The notes beneath the pieces are model-generated. The model saw only the letters and a program-made list of their open reading frames with translations, made no database searches and was not told the origin of the DNA. Shown in pieces: positions 11,761 to 19,876 of a DNA stretch of 64,000 bases. The DNA comes from JBBRYW01 sp038253945. Lineage in GTDB: Bacteria; Actinomycetota; Thermoleophilia; Gaiellales; Gaiellaceae. Every line of letters starts with the position of its first letter. The stretch's first letter is position 1. The DNA lies in NCBI GenBank assembly GCA_038253945.1, contig JBBSGR010000010.1, forward strand, positions 1-64,000, given 5' to 3'. A program made the position numbers and the translations under genes.

Positions 11761-11842
11761 GCCCCCTACGGGTCTGGGATCGCCGGAGTGACGCCTACAG
11801 TCGTCAGTCGCCCGCTCCGCCTGAGCCTCAAGAGGTTTTCCC
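11757..11842 (+). repeat. 86-bp seam repeat, unit A
   Basis: First of two tandem units between the PHP gene and ispF. It starts at the ATG overlapping the PHP stop (ATGA, 11757-11760) and ends just before another ATGA at 11843. Read from its ATG it encodes 29 residues (LRVWDRRSDAY near the start) with a TGA at 11844-11846. Its first 69 bases are identical to unit B; the five differences all lie in the last 17 bases. TGACG and CGTCA inside can pair around an 8-base loop. Confidence 0.9.
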
Positions 11843-11928
11843 ATGAGCCCCCTACGGGTCTGGGATCGCCGGAGTGACGCCTACAGTCGTCAGTCGCCCG
11901 CTCCGCCTGAGCCTCGAGACGTTGCCCT
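11843..11928 (+). repeat. 86-bp seam repeat, unit B
   Basis: Second tandem unit, of exactly the same length as unit A. Its ATG overlaps the stop of unit A's mini-ORF and its own 29-codon frame stops in the ATGA that starts ispF at 11929. Removing 11757-11928 would join the PHP stop and the ispF start in a single ATGA, so the units behave as a seam-preserving insertion. Whether the peptide is made is unknown. Confidence 0.9.
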
Positions 11929-12411
11929 ATGAGCGAGGTCCGAGTCGGGATCGGCGTGGACGCCCACGTCTCGAGCGCCGACGTGCCGCTTGTGCTGGCG
12001 GGTGTCGACTTCCCCGGCGAGCCCGGTCTCGTCGGTCATTCGGACGGCGACGTGATCTCTCATGCGCTGATCGACGCCCTGCTCGGCGCCGCCGGCAGGG
12101 GCGACATCGGCGCGCTGTTTCCCTCCGCGGATCCCCGCTGGCTCGACGCGTCGTCGATCCGGCTGTTACAGCGGACGTGGGAGGTCGTCAGAGCGTCGGG
12201 CTTCGAGCTTGTGAACGCCGACTGCGTCCTGATCGGCGAGCGACCGCGAATCGCCGAGGTTCGAGTGGCGATGGGCGCCCGCCTTGCGGGTGCGATGGGC
12301 GTCGACCTCGACCGAGTCTCGGTTCGGGCGACGACGACCGATGGCCTGGGGTTCACCGGGCGCGGCGAGGGGCTCGCCGCCCAGGCGGTCGCGTTGCTTC
12401 GCCGAAGCTGA
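11929..12411 (+). CDS. ispF: 2-C-methyl-D-erythritol 2,4-cyclodiphosphate synthase
   Basis: Fifth MEP-pathway enzyme, a zinc-dependent trimer that cyclises CDP-ME 2-phosphate. The 160-residue length is normal. GIGVDAHV supplies the DxH zinc ligands, GHSDGDV the third His and flexible loop, and DIGALFPSADPRW and a C-terminal ATTTDGLGFTGRGEG complete the family pattern. The ATG at 11929 overlaps the stop of the preceding repeat mini-ORF. It is followed by the convergent sensor kinase gene 11 bases on, so the ispD-ispF stretch ends here. Confidence 0.95.
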   Translation: MSEVRVGIGVDAHVSSADVPLVLAGVDFPGEPGLVGHSDGDVISHALIDALLGAAGRGDIGALFPSADPRWLDASSIRLLQRTWEVVRASGFELVNADCVLIGERPRIAEVRVAMGARLAGAMGVDLDRVSVRATTTDGLGFTGRGEGLAAQAVALLRRS

Positions 12412-12422
12412 CGGGACCCGAC

Positions 12423-13502
12423 TCAGCCCGGAGCCCCCGCCGGCAACGTGAATGACACCCGCGCGCCGCCGCCGGGGCGATTCTCGGCCCAGATCCTGCC
12501 GCCTTGCGCTTCCACCAGGCCCTGTGCGATCGCGAGGCCCAGCCCTGCACCCGCCTTCCCGGACGACCGAGCCCGGTCACCCCGCCAGAAGCGATCGAAG
12601 ACGCGGAGCAGTGACTCGGGCTCCAGGCCCTCGCCCGTGTCCTCGATCGTGACGAGCACCTCGTCGGAGGCCGGCTCAACCCGGACCGCCACGGAGCCGT
12701 CCGAAGGCGTGTGCCTGAGGGCGTTCGTCAGCAGGTTGAAGAGCACGCGCTCGACCTGCTCCGGCGCGCAGAGCGCCGTCGCCCCGTCGCCCACCGTCGC
12801 CTCGAGCCTGACGTGCCTGGCGTGTGCCTCTGCCTCCAGCCCGCGCAGGCACGCCTCGACGACGGCCGAGAGCGACGTCTCCTCCAGCTCGAGCGTCAGC
12901 GCGCCGGCATCGATCCGCGCGAGCTCGAACAGGTCGTCGACCAGCACCCCCAGTCTTCGAGCCTGGTCGCGCAGCGCGGGCAGGTAGTGCTCCGGCTCGG
13001 CCAGCCCGTCCTCGAGCGCCTCGATCATCGCCTGCATCGAGGCGATCGGAGTCCGGAGATCGTGACTCGCCCAGGCGACGAGCTGACGCCGTGCATCGAA
13101 CAGCCGCTCGACGTTCGTCGCCATCTCGTTGAAGGATGCGCCGAGCTGGGCGAGCTCGCTCGGGCCCGTCTCCGGAGCCCGCGCTGTCAGGTCCCCCCGT
13201 GCGAGGAGGGACGATGCAGCGCCCAGTCGCTCGATCCGGCGGGCGATCGACGCCGCGAGGAAAAGCGCGGCTCCGACGGCGGCCGACGCGGCGATGGCGG
13301 TCACCGCGAGAATCGCGACGTCGGCCCCCATGTGGAACATGACGAGTCCGGACAGGAAGACGGATGCGAGAGGGACGATCACGGCCAGCAGTGCCAGCCC
13401 TGCGAGCTGCAGCCGAACGGTTGGGAGCCGCCTGAGCCCTAGCGCTGCCGAGAAGCCGGCGATGAGGGTTCCCAGCGCGACGACGAGCCCGAGCTCGATC
13501 AC
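12423..13502 (-). CDS. Sensor histidine kinase
   Basis: Membrane-bound kinase of 359 residues. The N-terminus has a hydrophobic helix (LGLVVALGTLIAGF), then two more close together (LAGLALLAVIVPLAS and VAILAVTAIAASAAV) with almost no extracytoplasmic loop, a HAMP linker, a HisKA helix with phospho-acceptor in WASHDLRTPIAS, and an ATPase domain with NALRHTP, DTGEGL and GAGLGLAI. GTG at 13502 overlaps the regulator's stop (GTGA), which argues against the longer frame starting at 13637. The lack of an external sensor domain suggests it senses a membrane signal or a partner protein. Confidence 0.93.
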   Translation of the reverse strand: MIELGLVVALGTLIAGFSAALGLRRLPTVRLQLAGLALLAVIVPLASVFLSGLVMFHMGADVAILAVTAIAASAAVGAALFLAASIARRIERLGAASSLLARGDLTARAPETGPSELAQLGASFNEMATNVERLFDARRQLVAWASHDLRTPIASMQAMIEALEDGLAEPEHYLPALRDQARRLGVLVDDLFELARIDAGALTLELEETSLSAVVEACLRGLEAEAHARHVRLEATVGDGATALCAPEQVERVLFNLLTNALRHTPSDGSVAVRVEPASDEVLVTIEDTGEGLEPESLLRVFDRFWRGDRARSSGKAGAGLGLAIAQGLVEAQGGRIWAENRPGGGARVSFTLPAGAPG

Positions 13503-14197
13503 GCCACGAACCTGTAGCCGACTCCCCAGACGGTCTCCAGGAAGCGTGGCCGCGAGGGCTCGTCTTCGATCTTCTCCCGCAACCGCCGGATGTGCACCGT
13601 GACCGTGCCCGTGTCCAGCGCCGCTTCGTAGCCCCAAACGCGATCCATCAGCTGATCCCGAGAGAAAACCCGACGCGGGTGGCTTGCGAGAAACCAGAGC
13701 AGGTCGAACTCCTTTGCAGTCAGGGTGAGCGGAGCGCCCTGGCGTGTCACATCACGGGTCGTCGCGTCGATCTCGAGGCCTTCGAACGAGAGCCGTTCCT
13801 CGCGGCGCTGCGCGGGCACGGCGCGGCGGAGCACGGTGCGAACGCGGGCGACGAGCTCGCGGGGGGAGAAGGGCTTCGTGACGTAGTCGTCGGCGCCGAG
13901 CTCGAGGCCGACGATCCGGTCGGCCTCCTCTCCTCGCGCCGTCAGCATGATCACCGGCAGGTCGGACCGCGAGCGAATCCACCGGCAGAGGGCGAGGCCG
14001 TCCGTGCCCGGCAGCATCAGATCCAGCACGACGAGCTGCGGCGCCTCGCTCTCGAGCAGCTCTCGCGCACGCGTTCCGTCCCCCGCCTCCAGCGTCCGGT
14101 AGCCCTCCCGGGCGAGATAGCGGACGAGGACATCCCGGACGATCGGCTCATCGTCAACGACGAGTACGGTGGTCACGGGCTTATCTTGCTCCGCCAT
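13499..14197 (-). CDS. OmpR/PhoB-family response regulator
   Basis: Two-component regulator of 232 residues: receiver domain with the acidic pocket VVDDEP and phospho-acceptor in VVLDLMLPGTDG, the conserved Thr and Lys (MLTARGEE and VTKPFSP), and a winged-helix DNA-binding domain ending in RRLREKIEDEP and ETVWGVGYRFVA. Its stop overlaps the kinase start by four bases, so the pair is co-translated and forms a cognate system. Targets are unknown. Only 24 bases separate its start from the mutY stop. Confidence 0.95.
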   Translation of the reverse strand: MAEQDKPVTTVLVVDDEPIVRDVLVRYLAREGYRTLEAGDGTRARELLESEAPQLVVLDLMLPGTDGLALCRWIRSRSDLPVIMLTARGEEADRIVGLELGADDYVTKPFSPRELVARVRTVLRRAVPAQRREERLSFEGLEIDATTRDVTRQGAPLTLTAKEFDLLWFLASHPRRVFSRDQLMDRVWGYEAALDTGTVTVHIRRLREKIEDEPSRPRFLETVWGVGYRFVA

Positions 14198-14221
14198 CCC
14201 TTGCGCACAGGTTAAATCGCA

Positions 14222-14938
14222 TTACGCGGGCAAGGCGACGACGCCGGCCCTGATCGTCACCAGGCCGTCGTCCGCAAGCGCTCGAGCGCTCGCCGCATCG
14301 AGCTCGCTCAGCGGTCGCGGCTTGGCGGCCACGAGCCGGAGCGTTCGCGACCGGCGCTGGCGGAACGAGCCCTCGAACGGGCTCTGCCTCCGGAGCGGCT
14401 CGTATCGGCTGCCGCGAGATGGGCAATTCCGGGCGAGTGGGCATACGCCGCAACGCGGCACGCGAGCGAGGCAGACCGTTGCTCCGAGATCCATCAGCGC
14501 GTGGGCGGAGGCGGGGCCGAAGCGGCCCCGCGAGCGCTCCTGGACGCGACGCACGTTCGTGTCGACGGGCAGGACTGACGCTCCGAGGGCGAAGCGGGCG
14601 ACCGCTGCGGCGGTGTAGGGCCCAACGCCCGGCAGCTCGCCGAGGTCGTCGGGCCAGCCGCGCTCCGCGATCGCGCGCGCCGCCCGCTGGAGGTTCACGG
14701 CCCGGCGGTTGTAGCCGAGGCCTTGCCACTCGCGGATGACGTCTGCTGAGGGTGCTGTTGCGAGTGCTTCCACCGTCGGCCAGCGTTCCAGCCAGGCGAG
14801 GTAGCGCGGGACGACGCGTTGCACCTGCGTCTGCTGGAGCATGACCTCGCTGACGAGGACCGCGTAGGGATCGCGTGTGTGGCGCCAGGGCAGGTCGCGA
14901 CCGTTGCTGGCGAACCACGTCAGGAGCGCCGACTCCAT
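14222..14938 (-). CDS. mutY: A/G-specific adenine glycosylase (short form)
   Basis: Base-excision repair enzyme that removes adenine opposite 8-oxoG. The 238-residue protein has SEVMLQQTQV, the HhH region LPGVGPYTAAAV followed by catalytic Asp in LPVDTNVRRV, and a 4Fe-4S cluster motif (CLARVPRCGVCPLARNC). It lacks the C-terminal NUDIX-like 8-oxoG-recognition domain found in about 350-residue MutY, as several actinobacterial homologues do. ATG at 14938 starts at ESALLTWFASNGRDLPWR; the same frame continues upstream through the antisense strand of repeat unit C, which I regard as non-coding for this protein. Confidence 0.9.
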   Translation of the reverse strand: MESALLTWFASNGRDLPWRHTRDPYAVLVSEVMLQQTQVQRVVPRYLAWLERWPTVEALATAPSADVIREWQGLGYNRRAVNLQRAARAIAERGWPDDLGELPGVGPYTAAAVARFALGASVLPVDTNVRRVQERSRGRFGPASAHALMDLGATVCLARVPRCGVCPLARNCPSRGSRYEPLRRQSPFEGSFRQRRSRTLRLVAAKPRPLSELDAASARALADDGLVTIRAGVVALPA

Positions 14939-14976
14939 CGCCTGCGACTCTAGTCTCCACGCGTGATGATGCCGCC

Positions 14977-15062
14977 ATGACCACCCTACGGGTCCGGGAT
15001 CGCCGGAGTGACGCCTACGGTCGTCGGTCGCTCGCTCCGCATGAGCCCCATGAGGCTTGCCT
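14977..15062 (+). repeat. 86-bp seam repeat, unit C
   Basis: A third, diverged copy of the unit found before ispF, about 16 percent different but exactly 86 bp long. It begins with ATGA at 14977 and ends at the ATGA (15063) that starts the GNAT gene; the 29-codon frame stops at 15064-15066. Nearly all base changes against units A and B alter the encoded residues, which argues against selection on the peptide. The CGGAGTGACGCCTAC core and possible TGACG hairpin (with a G-U pair here) are kept. Confidence 0.88.
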
Positions 15063-15545
15063 ATGAGTACCACCCTGATCGTCCGCCCTGGGTCGACGAG
15101 CGATCTCGATGCGCTAGTTGGGATTCAAGAAGCCGCCTCGATCCGGGCGTTCGCGCACATCTTCCCGCCCGAGCGGTATCCGTTTCCGACCGACGCGGCG
15201 CGAGAGCGCTGGCAGGGCGCGCTCGCCGACCCCGATGTCGAGGTCTTCGTCGCCGACCAGGGCGGTGAGATCGTGGGCCTGGCAGCCGTGCGGCCCGGGT
15301 GGCTGGACGGGCTCTACGTTCTGCCCGACCGATGGGGCAGCGGCACCGCGCAGAGCCTCCACGGCAAAGCCGTCGAGCGTCTGTGCGACCTCGGTTGCAG
15401 GTCGGCTCGGCTCTGGGTGCTCGAGCGAAACGACCGGGCGCGCCGCTTCTACGAGCGCCGCGGGTGGCGAGCGGATGGCCGGACGCGCGTCGTTACCTTC
15501 CCGCCAAGGCCACTCGACGTGGGCTACACGCTCGAGCTCGGGTAG
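15063..15545 (+). CDS. GNAT family N-acetyltransferase
   Basis: Acetyl-CoA-dependent acyltransferase of 160 residues and unknown acceptor. The fold is recognisable from the N-terminal TLIVRPGSTSDLDALVGIQ strand-helix, FVADQGGEIVGLAAV, the coenzyme A loop region LPDRWGSGTAQSLHGKAVE (a variant of Q/RxxGxG/A) and the C-terminal LWVLERNDRARRFYERRGW. The ATG at 15063 overlaps the stop of repeat unit C's mini-ORF, so translation may be coupled. gltX follows 19 bases downstream. Confidence 0.87.
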   Translation: MSTTLIVRPGSTSDLDALVGIQEAASIRAFAHIFPPERYPFPTDAARERWQGALADPDVEVFVADQGGEIVGLAAVRPGWLDGLYVLPDRWGSGTAQSLHGKAVERLCDLGCRSARLWVLERNDRARRFYERRGWRADGRTRVVTFPPRPLDVGYTLELG

Positions 15546-15564
15546 AGCGGGGTATCGTCGGGAG

Positions 15565-16620
15565 ATGGTTCGGGTCCGCTTCGCTCCGAGCCCCACAGGC
15601 TCGCTCCAACTCGGCAACGCGTTGACCGCCGTCGCCAACCGGAGCTTCGCCGACGAGCGCGGGGGCGTCATGCTGCTGCGGATCGACGACACGGACGTCG
15701 CTCGGTCGAGCAGGGAGAGTGAGACCGGGATCCTGCGAGACCTCGGGTGGCTCGGTCTCGGCTTCGACGAGGGGCCGGTCCGTCAGAGCGAGCGAGCCGA
15801 GGCTCACCGCGAGGCGGCGCAACGGCTGGCCGCCACGGGAGACGCGTCGGAGGAGGCGGGGGCGATCCGCTTCGGGCGCGAGCGCAAACCGACGCTCCTG
15901 CGGCCGGACGGCTCGGCGACGTACCACCTCGCCTCCGTCGTCGACGACATCGAGCTCGGCGTCAGCCATGTCATTCGGGGCAAAGACCATCTTTCGAACA
16001 TGCCGCTCCACGTGGAGCTCGCGCGCGCTCTCGGCGCGGAGCCTCCGGTTTACGTGCACCACGGGCTGATCCTCGGCCCGGACGGGCACAAGCTCTCGAA
16101 GCGGCACGGTGTATCGTCCCTCTCCGATCTCCGCGGCGCGGGGTTGCCCCCCGAGGCCGTGCGCGCGTATCTCGAGGAGCTGGGCCTGCCCCGCGGAGAC
16201 GTGCACCTCGATCCGACGCGGCTGCGGCGGCTTGCGGTCGAGGCCATCGCGGCGCTGAGCGACGAGGAGCTGGCCTCACGCGTCGGCGCGCCGCTGGAGA
16301 TGGCGCCGGCCCTGCGCGGCGCGCACGACCTGGAGGAGGCGCGCAGTATCGCGGCCGCTCTGCTCGAGCCTCCGACTGTTCGCGTCGCCGAAGACGAGCG
16401 GTCGTCGCTCGAGCGCTTGCGGGAGCTCCTGTCCGCCGCAAACGGCCCATATGACGCCGAATGGGCGCAAGCTCTCGTCCACGACCTCAGGGCGGCCGGC
16501 GGCAGCCTGCGCGCCGTTCGGGTCGCGCTCACGGGCAGCCTCAAGGGCCCCGAGCTGTGGGCGGTGATCGCCGCCCTTCCAAGGGACGAGACACTGCGGC
16601 GGATCGATGCGGCTCTATAG
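15565..16620 (+). CDS. gltX: Glutamyl-tRNA synthetase (compact form)
   Basis: Class I synthetase of 351 residues, well short of the usual 460-480. The HIGH-equivalent lies in RFAPSPTGSLQLGNA and the KMSKS-equivalent is HKLSKRHG. The zinc-binding insertion after the first third is missing and the helical domain is shortened, yet a C-terminal anticodon-binding remnant ending LTGSLKGPELWAVIAALPRDE remains, which separates it from GluQ-type tRNA-Asp modifying enzymes. Position before cysS matches gltX in Bacillus. No other GltX is visible here, so whether this is the sole enzyme is open. Confidence 0.82.
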   Translation: MVRVRFAPSPTGSLQLGNALTAVANRSFADERGGVMLLRIDDTDVARSSRESETGILRDLGWLGLGFDEGPVRQSERAEAHREAAQRLAATGDASEEAGAIRFGRERKPTLLRPDGSATYHLASVVDDIELGVSHVIRGKDHLSNMPLHVELARALGAEPPVYVHHGLILGPDGHKLSKRHGVSSLSDLRGAGLPPEAVRAYLEELGLPRGDVHLDPTRLRRLAVEAIAALSDEELASRVGAPLEMAPALRGAHDLEEARSIAAALLEPPTVRVAEDERSSLERLRELLSAANGPYDAEWAQALVHDLRAAGGSLRAVRVALTGSLKGPELWAVIAALPRDETLRRIDAAL

Positions 16621-17881
16621 CTCGCTCTCGCGGCAGCTGGAGGAGCTGCCAAAGCCGCCCGGCCCGCTTGGCATGTACTTCTGCGGCCCGACGGTCTACC
16701 AGCGGATCCACGTCGGAAACGCGTTGACCGTCTCGGTCCTGCCTTTGTGGCTGAAACGGTGGCTCGACCTCTCGGGCTACGAGACGAAGCTCGTCGTCAA
16801 CATCACGGACATCAACGACAAGATCTACGACGCTGCTCCGGGCGCGAGCGCCGAGCTCGCCCGGAGCGCGACTGCGTGGTACATCGAAGACACGAATCGG
16901 CTCGGGCTCGGCCGGCCCGATGTCGAGCCTACGGCGGTCGAGACCGTGTCCGAGCAGATCCGGATGATCGAGGAGCTGCTAGCGCGCGGGCTCGCCTACG
17001 AGATCGAGGGCGACGTGTACTTCCGCGTCGGCCGCTTTGCCGACTACGGGCGCCTGTCCCGTCAGCGCTCCGACAAGGTGGCCGAGCAGGAGCCGAACGC
17101 GCGGAAGGAGGATCCCCGTGACTTCGCGCTCTGGAAGGCGAACAAGCCGGGCGAGGACACGTTGTGGGAATCGCCGTGGGGGAGGGGGCGCCCCGGCTGG
17201 CACGTCGAGTGCTCGGCGATGTCCGAGAAGTACCTCGGCGAGAGCTTCGAGATCCACGGCGGCGGCCTCGACCTGATCTTCCCGCATCACGAGAACGAGA
17301 TCGCGCAATCGCGCAGCCTCGGTCACGGCTTCGCCCGTATCTGGATGCACACCGGCATGCTCCGTTTCGCCGGCGAGGAGATGCACAAGGCGCTCGGCAA
17401 CGACGTCTCGCTGAAGGACGCGCTCGATCGGTGGGGTCGCGAGACGCTGCTCGTCTTCTTTCTCACGGGCCACTGGCGCAAGCCGCTCGACTTCTCGGAG
17501 GAGACATTGGCCGCTGCCGAGGCCCGCGCCGGACGGTTCCGCGAGCTCTTGCGGGGTCCGGCCGAGCCCGCTCCTCCGGCTGCCTGGGAGCGCTTCGCGG
17601 CAGCCCTCGACGACGACTTCAATACGCCCGAGGCGCTCGCGGTCATGCACGAGTGGCGAGATCACGACCTCCTGCGCCGCGCGCTCGACGTCTTCGGGCT
17701 CTCGTCGCTGGCCGACTTGCCGGCTGCACCTTCGAGCATCGAGCGGCTCGCAGACCGCCGCCAGGCTGCTCGCGCCGCGCGCGACTTCGCAAAGGCCGAT
17801 CGCCTGCGCGCGGAGATCGAGGCGGCGGGTTGGGAGATACGAGACGTGGCGGACGGATTCCAGCTCGTTCCCCGGCGGTGA
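16607..17881 (+). CDS. cysS: Cysteinyl-tRNA synthetase
   Basis: Class I synthetase of 424 residues, slightly short. FCGPTVYQRIHVGNAL contains the zinc Cys and HIGH-type motif; WHVECSAM and FPHHENEIAQS give the other zinc ligands. The KMSKS loop reads EEMHKALGND, keeping the central Lys but losing the first Lys and both Ser. The C-terminal DALR-type domain is present but short. The ATG at 16607 lies inside gltX (14-base overlap) and the stop overlaps rlmB by four bases. MshC (mycothiol ligase) is a paralogue, but the zinc and C-terminal features and the context favour CysS. Confidence 0.9.
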   Translation: MRLYSSLSRQLEELPKPPGPLGMYFCGPTVYQRIHVGNALTVSVLPLWLKRWLDLSGYETKLVVNITDINDKIYDAAPGASAELARSATAWYIEDTNRLGLGRPDVEPTAVETVSEQIRMIEELLARGLAYEIEGDVYFRVGRFADYGRLSRQRSDKVAEQEPNARKEDPRDFALWKANKPGEDTLWESPWGRGRPGWHVECSAMSEKYLGESFEIHGGGLDLIFPHHENEIAQSRSLGHGFARIWMHTGMLRFAGEEMHKALGNDVSLKDALDRWGRETLLVFFLTGHWRKPLDFSEETLAAAEARAGRFRELLRGPAEPAPPAAWERFAAALDDDFNTPEALAVMHEWRDHDLLRRALDVFGLSSLADLPAAPSSIERLADRRQAARAARDFAKADRLRAEIEAAGWEIRDVADGFQLVPRR

Positions 17882-18630
17882 CGCGCGAGCTCGTCTACGG
17901 GCGCCAGGCGGTTCGCGAGGCGCTGCGCGGCCGCCGCGAGGTGCTCGAGCTGTGGTCGACCCAGAGGGCGATCGCGTCGGAGCCCTGGCTTCGCGAGCCG
18001 AACGGGCCCCGCGTGCACGTGAAGCTGGAGCGCGAGCTGACCGAGAGTGCGGGGACACGAGACCACCAGGGCGTGATCGCCTGGTGCGAGCCATACCGCT
18101 ATGCGGACGCCTGGGAGCTCGCCGCCGGAGACTCGCCGCTCATCGTCTGCCTCGACCAGGTGAGCGACCCGCGCAACCTTGGCGCCGTCTGCCGCAGCGC
18201 CGAGGGGGCGGGGGCAACCGGTGTCGTCGTCCCTGCTCATGGATCGGCGCGGGTGACGCCGGCGGTCTGCCGCGTCTCGGCAGGCTCGGTCGAGCATCTT
18301 CCCGTGGCCGTCGTCACGAACCTCGCGCGCTACCTCGCGGAGATCAAGCGCGGCGACCTTTGGGTCTACGCCGCGACGGGCGACGGCGAGACGACCATGT
18401 GGGATGCCGACCTTGCCGGCGGCGCGGCACTCGTCTTCGGCGCCGAGGGGCGCGGCCTGCGACCGCTCGTTCGGAAGACGTGCGACGCCGAGGTCGCGAT
18501 CCCTCTGCTCGGCCGGATCGAGTCGCTCAACGTCAGCGTGGCGGCAGCTCTCCTCCTGTACGAGGCGCGACGCCAGCGAGGCCTGGGGCGAGCGGCGGAT
18601 GCGGGGGTCTCGCGGGCGCTCGATGCCTGA
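17878..18630 (+). CDS. rlmB: 23S rRNA 2'-O-ribose methyltransferase RlmB (TrmH/SpoU family)
   Basis: SPOUT methyltransferase of 250 residues. The N-terminal substrate-binding domain starts ELVYGRQAVREALRG; the SPOUT motifs are DQVSDPRNLGAVCRSAEG (motif 1), FGAEGRGLRPLV (motif 2) and IPLLGRIESLNVSVAAALL (motif 3), including the Arg, Glu and Asn expected for catalysis and AdoMet binding. GTG at 17878 forms a GTGA overlap with cysS. Position after cysS is standard in both Firmicutes and Actinobacteria. Confidence 0.93.
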   Translation: MTRELVYGRQAVREALRGRREVLELWSTQRAIASEPWLREPNGPRVHVKLERELTESAGTRDHQGVIAWCEPYRYADAWELAAGDSPLIVCLDQVSDPRNLGAVCRSAEGAGATGVVVPAHGSARVTPAVCRVSAGSVEHLPVAVVTNLARYLAEIKRGDLWVYAATGDGETTMWDADLAGGAALVFGAEGRGLRPLVRKTCDAEVAIPLLGRIESLNVSVAAALLLYEARRQRGLGRAADAGVSRALDA

Positions 18631-19051
18631 GCCCACCCTCTATCTCTTCGACGGCTACAACGTCTTTCACGCGGGCCCGTTCCGGACTGTCCGGGAGCTC
18701 ACTGATCAACTCGCCAGCTTCGTCGCCCTTCGGGCCGCCCGCGGCGTCGTCGTCTTCGACGGCGTGGGAAACGAGCACCAACTCGGCTCGCTGGATATTC
18801 GCTATGCGAAAGACGCCGATGTACTTCTCGAACGCTTAGCGGTTCAAAATCGCAGTCGCGAGCGTGTCTGCCTCGTGTCGTCGGACGCCGCGGTTTTAGG
18901 GACGGCCGGTCAGGAGGTGGCGAAGACCAGCTCTCGCATCTTCGTCGACGAGCTTACGGCGGCCGAGCACTACGAGCACGGGCGCTCGCAACTTGGCGAT
19001 CGGCTGGATGAGGAGACGCGGCAGGCTCTGGAGCGTTGGCGTCGTTCATAG
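18623..19051 (+). CDS. NYN/PIN-like ribonuclease, YacP (Rae1)-like
   Basis: A 142-residue PIN-fold protein beginning LYLFDGYNVFHAG, with VVVFDGVG, YAKDADVLLERLA and VSSDAAVLGTA providing the four acidic metal positions. In Bacillus the homologue Rae1 cleaves mRNA on the ribosome and lies between rlmB and sigH, exactly as here. The ATG at 18623 overlaps rlmB by eight bases. Slightly shorter than the Bacillus protein. Nuclease activity is inferred from family and synteny. Confidence 0.82.
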   Translation: MPEPTLYLFDGYNVFHAGPFRTVRELTDQLASFVALRAARGVVVFDGVGNEHQLGSLDIRYAKDADVLLERLAVQNRSRERVCLVSSDAAVLGTAGQEVAKTSSRIFVDELTAAEHYEHGRSQLGDRLDEETRQALERWRRS

Positions 19052-19065
19052 TCTCGTAATTCCCC

Positions 19066-19094
19066 TTGTGCCATTTTGACGCTGGTGCTATGGT
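19066..19094 (+). promoter_or_regulatory. Candidate sigH promoter
   Basis: TTGTGC at 19066-19071 and TATGGT at 19089-19094 are separated by exactly 17 bases, a good match to a housekeeping promoter, in an AT-richer stretch between the NYN gene and sigH. It would give a leader of about 65 bases before the ATG at 19166, with no clear ribosome binding site visible. Confidence 0.55.
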
Positions 19095-19165
19095 CTTGCT
19101 CAAGTTCAGCTTGAGGAAGAGCAGTTTCACTGTCCACAACAGTCCCGCGGCTCCCTCTAAACCGT

Positions 19166-19837
19166 ATGAAATCTCTCGCCACTCGCCTGCCCGCCCCGAG
19201 CCCTGCATCAAAGGCTCAACGAGAGCTTGAAGATCTTCAGCTCGCGCTGAAGGCGCGAAACGGAGACGGGGCGGCAATGGATCTGCTCATTCGCCGCTAC
19301 ACCGGCTTCGTCCGACTGAAGGCAAGTTCGTACTTTCTCGCAGGTGGTGATTCCGAGGATCTTCTGCAGGAAGGCTTGATCGGGCTGTACAAGGCGGTTC
19401 GTGATTTCCGAGCCGAGAAGGAGACCTCCTTCCGTAGCTTCGCCGAGCTCTGCGTCACGCGGCAGGTCATCACGGCGATCAAGACCGCGACCCGCTTCAA
19501 GCATGCGCCCCTGAACACCTACATCTCGTTCGGCCACACGCCGGCTGGACAGGAAGCGGACAGCGATTGCACCCTCGGGGATGCCCTGCCGGGACCCGGG
19601 GTCGACGATCCGTCCGTGTGCGTGATCTCGACCGAGGAGTTGCAGAGCCTTGTCTTCACTCTCGGCACGGGCCTGTCGAAGCTCGAGTCCGATGCGCTCA
19701 AGCTCTATCTCGAAGGCTCCTCGTACGAGGACATGGCCGAAGAGCTCGGCTGCGATACGAAGACGATCGACAACGCGCTCCAGCGTGTGAAGCGCAAGAT
19801 CCTCGCGCATCAGAAGTCGCGCCAGGTCCTTCAGTAG
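19166..19837 (+). CDS. sigH: RNA polymerase sigma factor, SigH (sigma-30) family
   Basis: Sigma-70 family factor of 223 residues. Region 2 contains YFLAGGDSEDLLQEGLIGLY and FAELCVTRQVITAIKTATR, almost the same as Bacillus SigH, and the linker keeps KHAPLNTYISF. Region 4 ends SYEDMAEELGCDTKTIDNALQRVKRK. This is the post-exponential/sporulation SigH group rather than the ECF factor called SigH in mycobacteria. It closes the clpC-to-sigH block. A well-spaced promoter lies upstream. Its regulon here is unknown, and no sporulation genes are in the window. Confidence 0.92.
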   Translation: MKSLATRLPAPSPASKAQRELEDLQLALKARNGDGAAMDLLIRRYTGFVRLKASSYFLAGGDSEDLLQEGLIGLYKAVRDFRAEKETSFRSFAELCVTRQVITAIKTATRFKHAPLNTYISFGHTPAGQEADSDCTLGDALPGPGVDDPSVCVISTEELQSLVFTLGTGLSKLESDALKLYLEGSSYEDMAEELGCDTKTIDNALQRVKRKILAHQKSRQVLQ

Positions 19838-19876
19838 CCCGCTGCCAGATCGCTACCACCTCGACATGACCCCACG

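Noticed and set aside
14939..15073. N-terminal extension of mutY through repeat unit C
   Set aside because: The sequence is the antisense of the 86-bp repeat and is not part of any MutY; the ATG at 14938 precedes the conserved domain.
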